Origin: JAJYQH01 sp036261615 | GTDB lineage: Bacteria; Actinomycetota; Actinomycetes; Propionibacteriales; Propionibacteriaceae | Assembly: GCA_036261615.1 (NCBI GenBank) | Contig: DATAKK010000094.1 | Span: 18,127 to 82,126, forward strand | Reading direction: 5' to 3' | DNA length: 64,000 nucleotides | Shown: positions 61,251 through 64,000 of the stretch, piece by piece | Layout: every line of letters begins with the position of its first letter | How positions within the stretch are numbered: the first letter of the stretch is position 1 | The notes under the pieces: model-generated | What the model saw: the letters and a program-made list of their open reading frames with translations, nothing else | What the model was told of the DNA's origin: nothing | Databases searched by the model: none | Made by a program: the position numbers and the translations under genes

Positions 61251-61487
61251 ATGGCGACGATCCGATGGTTCGGTGCGGCGGCCGAGGCGGCGGGCTCCGA
61301 CGTCGAGCCGACCTCGGCGGCGACGCTCGGTGACGCGCTGGCCGCCGCGGTGCTCGCGCATCCGCCGCTCGAGGCGGTGCTCGCCCGCTGCAGCGTGCTC
61401 ATCGACGGGGTCCGCACCAGCGACCCGGCCAGCGCGGTCGGTTCAGGTGCCACGATCGACGTGCTGCCGCCCTTCGCCGGCGGCTGA
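61251..61487 (+). CDS. MoaD/ThiS-family sulfur carrier protein
   Basis: 78 residues with the beta-grasp ubiquitin-like fold (MATIRWFGAAAEAAGSDVEP, ATLGDALAAAVLAHPPLEAV) and the required C-terminal Gly-Gly (DVLPPFAGG). Preceded by AAGGAG about 8 bp before ATG 61251. It would accept adenylate from the MoeB-like protein and carry thiocarboxylate sulfur for molybdopterin synthesis. MoaE is not in the window. Confidence 0.88.
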   Translation: MATIRWFGAAAEAAGSDVEPTSAATLGDALAAAVLAHPPLEAVLARCSVLIDGVRTSDPASAVGSGATIDVLPPFAGG

Positions 61488-61717
61488 GCCCCGGGCCGCC
61501 CCGGCGGCGTCCGAGTCTCAAGTGCAGGTTCCGACCCAGGGCAAGAGCTTGTGCGCGGACAGGAGTCGATAGTTGAATCCTCCTGGTCGTCCCCTCGCCG
61601 TCGACACGACGCAGAGGCGAACGGATTCATCATCTGTCCTGCTCGAATGAACATTATCAGTCAAGACATGAACATCCCCCGTCGATTGCTCATTGTTCTC
61701 AGGCCCTAGGATCATGC

Positions 61718-63772
61718 ATGCGTGCTTATAGGAGGCTAGCCTCCGTTCTTCTGTTCGCAATGGCTGTGCAGCTCTTCGCGGCCCCCTTGGCTCACGCTGA
61801 TACCCTTCCGATCACTTCAAATGGGATCGTGCGCATTGCTGGTACGGACCGTTATGAGACCGCGGCTGATGTTAGCAGGTCGACCTTCGCATCTCCGCAG
61901 GAGGCGGTTTTTATCGCTTCGGGTGAGAACTTTCCAGATGGTCTCTCGGCTAGCCCAGTTGCAGCGGAAATGGGCGCTCCAATCTTGTTGGTAAGTGCCG
62001 GCTCCGTTCCTGATCCGTCCGTTCACGAAATCAAGCGTCTGGCTCCGCGAAACATTTTCGTTGTAGGCGGGCCGGACGCAGTCTCGGACGCGGTGGTCGA
62101 CCAGTTGCGTCTCCTTGATCCTGGCGCCTCCGTAAAGCGACTTGCCGGTTCAGACCGCTATGGGACGGCCGCTGCCGTAGCCACCCTCGTTCACGTGCCT
62201 CACACCGTCTACATCGCCTCGGGAGAGGGCTTCGCCGACGCTCTCGCAGGCGGACCGGCGGCGGCGAAGGATGGGGCCTCTGTCCTTTTGACCGAGCCAG
62301 ACCATCTTCCAATGGCCACCGCGTCGTCATTACGCACGATCAAGCCAGTACGGGTCTACGTTCTCGGAGGAAAGGACGTCGTTTCTGCGGCTGTTATCGA
62401 TCAAATCCAGTCCCTTCTGCCCAACTCTACGGTCCGCGTCCTGGCAGGCGAAGACCGATTCGGAACTGCCGCGGCAATTGCCTCTTCCTCTTGGCCTGGG
62501 GCTGCGGATTCAGTAACGCTGGCGACCGGCTTTGGCTTCCCTGACGCGCTTTCCGGGGTTCCGCTCGCATTTGTGAACTCTGGTCCCATTATTCTAACGA
62601 CGGCTAGATGCGTCCCCCGGAGCACCTCTCAAGAATTGACCTCGCTGAGTCCAGGCCGGGTAATCCTTCTAGGAGGAGTAGACGTGAGTTACGCAGGCCC
62701 GAGCATCTGCACGTCAGGCCCCCCACTCACCCAGGAGGAGACGCTGTCGGCCGGTGAATCCCACTCCTGCGCGGTCACCTCCGGCGGGGCGGTGCGCTGC
62801 TGGGGCTGGAACTACGCCGGCCAGCTCGGCAACGGCAGCACCACCGACTCGGCGGCGCCGGTGACGGTGAGCGGCTTCGCGAGCGGCGGCGCCCAGGTGA
62901 GCGCCGGACGCACGAGCACCTGCGCCCGCACGACCGGCGGCGCGGTCCGCTGCTTCGGCGACAACTCCACCGGCATCGCCGGTGCGTCGGCCGGGGCCCA
63001 GTCGAGCGTGCCGATGACGATCATCGGCTCCGGCGCCAAGCAGGTCGACGTCGGTTCGGTGGCCGCGTGCGCCATCACCGGGTCGGGCGGCGTCCAGTGC
63101 TGGGGCAACAACTACAACGGCACCCTGGGCAACGGCTCGACGTACGACTCGTACACGCCGGTCAACGTCGCCGGCCTCTCGTCGGGGGTCAAGCAGATCG
63201 CCGTCGGCGGTGCCCACGCGTGCGCCATCACCAGCAGCAGCACCGTGGTGTGCTGGGGCGACAACCAGTACGGGCAGCTGGGTGACGGCACGACGACCGA
63301 CCGCACCCGACCGGTGACCGTGGGTGGGCTGAGCAACGTCACCGCGATCACGGCGTCCATCGGCAGCACGTGCGCGATCAGCGGCGGGTCGGTGAAGTGC
63401 TGGGGCGAGAACGACCAGAGCCAGCTCGGCAACGGCGGCACGACGTCCAGCAGCACCCCGGTGCAGGTGTCGGGGCTCACGTCCGGCTACAAGGCGGTCG
63501 ATGCCGGGCTGCTCGGCGGCTGTGCGCTCAGCACCGGCGGCGCCGAGAAGTGCTGGGGCGGCGACGTCGGCACCTCCGCGGGCCACTCGACCACCCCGGT
63601 GACCACCTTCGGCTCGGGCATCGCCGCGATCTCCGTCGGCGACGACCACTCGTGCTCCATCCGCACCTCCGGCGCTGTCACGTGCTGGGGCGACAACTCG
63701 ATGAAGCAGCTGGGCAACCAGACCAGCGTGAGCTACTCGTCCACCCCCGTGAACGGGCCCAGCTTCAGCTGA
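61718..63772 (+). CDS. Secreted protein: three CWB2 repeats fused to RCC1-like beta-propeller
   Basis: 684 residues. A signal peptide (to about 27, PLAHA) and three cell-wall-binding type 2 repeats (IAGTDRYETAADVSRS, LAGSDRYGTAAAVATL, LAGEDRFGTAAAIASS; about 35-325) precede about seven RCC1 repeats (ESHSCAVTSGGAVRCWGWN and similar, about 340-684), each with paired Cys and G-Q-L-G-N-G. CWB2 repeats bind wall polymers; RCC1 propellers mediate protein contacts. Composition changes sharply at about 62720: the CWB2 half is about 57% GC with rare codons (CTA, ATA, AGA), while the RCC1 half is typical host DNA. This suggests a fusion by horizontal recombination. Confidence 0.9.
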   Translation: MRAYRRLASVLLFAMAVQLFAAPLAHADTLPITSNGIVRIAGTDRYETAADVSRSTFASPQEAVFIASGENFPDGLSASPVAAEMGAPILLVSAGSVPDPSVHEIKRLAPRNIFVVGGPDAVSDAVVDQLRLLDPGASVKRLAGSDRYGTAAAVATLVHVPHTVYIASGEGFADALAGGPAAAKDGASVLLTEPDHLPMATASSLRTIKPVRVYVLGGKDVVSAAVIDQIQSLLPNSTVRVLAGEDRFGTAAAIASSSWPGAADSVTLATGFGFPDALSGVPLAFVNSGPIILTTARCVPRSTSQELTSLSPGRVILLGGVDVSYAGPSICTSGPPLTQEETLSAGESHSCAVTSGGAVRCWGWNYAGQLGNGSTTDSAAPVTVSGFASGGAQVSAGRTSTCARTTGGAVRCFGDNSTGIAGASAGAQSSVPMTIIGSGAKQVDVGSVAACAITGSGGVQCWGNNYNGTLGNGSTYDSYTPVNVAGLSSGVKQIAVGGAHACAITSSSTVVCWGDNQYGQLGDGTTTDRTRPVTVGGLSNVTAITASIGSTCAISGGSVKCWGENDQSQLGNGGTTSSSTPVQVSGLTSGYKAVDAGLLGGCALSTGGAEKCWGGDVGTSAGHSTTPVTTFGSGIAAISVGDDHSCSIRTSGAVTCWGDNSMKQLGNQTSVSYSSTPVNGPSFS

Positions 63773-63798
63773 GCCCCCCGTCCCCCGGCCCGGTTCCA

Positions 63799-63859
63799 GC
63801 GGCGTACGTTCGCGACGTTCCGGCGTACGTTCGCTGCTGATTCGCCGCGTCGCGAACGT
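63799..63859. repeat. Four-arm palindromic repeat, copy 3, interrupted by IS element
   Basis: 63799-63840 is identical to 31608-31649. The match continues in weaker form to GCGAACGT (63852-63859) and then stops where the IS30-like end begins; the outer right arm is missing from the window. Confidence 0.8.
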
Positions 63860-64000
63860 GGTGGTCTCAAGATTCGGGTGCAACACCGAGTAGTGCTGCC
63901 ATTTTCTCGGCTGGGGTGGCCCAGTCAAGGGTGAGTCGGGGGCGGGTGTTGAGCTGGTCCTGCATGGTGGTGATCGCCTCGTCGGTGACGTGGGCGAAGT
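63860..64000 (-). mobile_element. IS30-family insertion sequence (one end)
   Basis: The boundary is set by loss of similarity to the palindromic repeat. The first bases, GGTGGTCTCAAG followed by GGGTGCAACAC, resemble terminal inverted repeats of IS30-family elements. The element continues beyond the window. Confidence 0.75.
63867..64000 (-). CDS. IS30-family transposase, C-terminal fragment
   Basis: 44 residues are visible: FAHVTDEAITTMQDQLNTRP, RLTLDWATPAEKMAALLGVA, PES. The LNTRPRxxLxWxTPAE segment is the conserved C-terminus of IS30 transposases, after the catalytic DDE core. The stop codon lies inside the terminal inverted repeat, as is usual. The gene is truncated only by the window edge. 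Confidence 0.85.
   Translation of the reverse strand, partial: FAHVTDEAITTMQDQLNTRPRLTLDWATPAEKMAALLGVAPES

Noticed and set aside
1..64000. tRNA or rRNA genes
   Set aside because: No GTTCGANTC-type T-arm with matching acceptor stem and no rRNA sequence was recognised on either strand.

Overview
The window is high-GC (about 70%) actinobacterial chromosome around the replication origin. The core order rpmH-rnpA-yidD-yidC-jag-rsmG-parA-parB, with dnaA and dnaN facing away from it, fixes this as the oriC region. Gene content (Rpf with LysM, a CWB2/RCC1 wall protein, SURF1, a glutamate ABC importer, a MurJ-type pseudokinase beside a DUF6049 protein) fits Actinomycetes. Propionibacteriaceae is my best guess, but it rests on general resemblance and is not proven.

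Layout. 0-4 kb: an IclR regulator (cut by the window edge) diverges from an operon of MFS sugar-acid transporter, fumarylacetoacetase-family enzyme, hexulose-6-phosphate synthase and phosphohexuloisomerase, with inverted-repeat operators between them. 4-9 kb: DUF72 protein, S33-type hydrolase, and an overlapping trio DUF427 / flavin disulfide reductase / NmrA-like protein. 9-10 kb: nearly empty DNA. 10-13.5 kb: glutamate-type ABC importer gluABCD. 13.6-20.3 kb: CsbD, carboxylesterase, SorC regulator divergent from glpF-glpK, TetR. 20.2-26.2 kb: a tightly overlapping operon pcnA-DUF6049-pseudokinase-PH protein. 26.3-31.6 kb: glycerate kinase, DUF1707, EamA exporter, MscS channel, penicillin-binding protein. 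31.7-40.2 kb: dnaN, a candidate structured RNA, DUF2853, a MacB/FtsX-type ABC exporter, TetR and dnaA. 40.2-40.5 kb: DnaA-box cluster (putative oriC). 40.8-46.4 kb: rpmH to parB, with two parS sites inside parA. 46.4-59 kb: SURF1, Ddl-type ligase, aminotransferase, GNAT, Rpf, thioredoxin system, HtrA protease, SDR and a frameshifted GH63-like gene. 59-61.5 kb: molybdopterin genes (moeB-, moeA-, moaD-like). 61.7-64 kb: a compositionally mosaic wall protein, then an IS30-family element entering the window.

How the parts work together. Replication start (DnaA, clamp), segregation (ParAB/parS), membrane insertion (YidC, YidD) and RNA processing (RnpA) form the conserved core. Around it are nutrient uptake modules (sugar acid, glutamate, glycerol), wall synthesis and turnover (PBP, Ddl, pseudokinase operon, Rpf) and envelope stress functions (HtrA, MscS, thioredoxin).

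Most interesting signals. (1) A roughly 410-nt intergenic stretch upstream of dnaN has a promoter, GNRA-capped hairpins, a long-range helix and a strong terminator, and looks like an unannotated structured RNA. (2) A four-arm palindromic intergenic repeat occurs three times, one copy interrupted by the IS30 element. (3) The heptamer GGACGCC is several-fold over-represented, but absent from the low-GC half of the mosaic gene. (4) dnaA and dnaN are separated by a transporter and regulator, and the pcnA block lies on the dnaN side of the origin.
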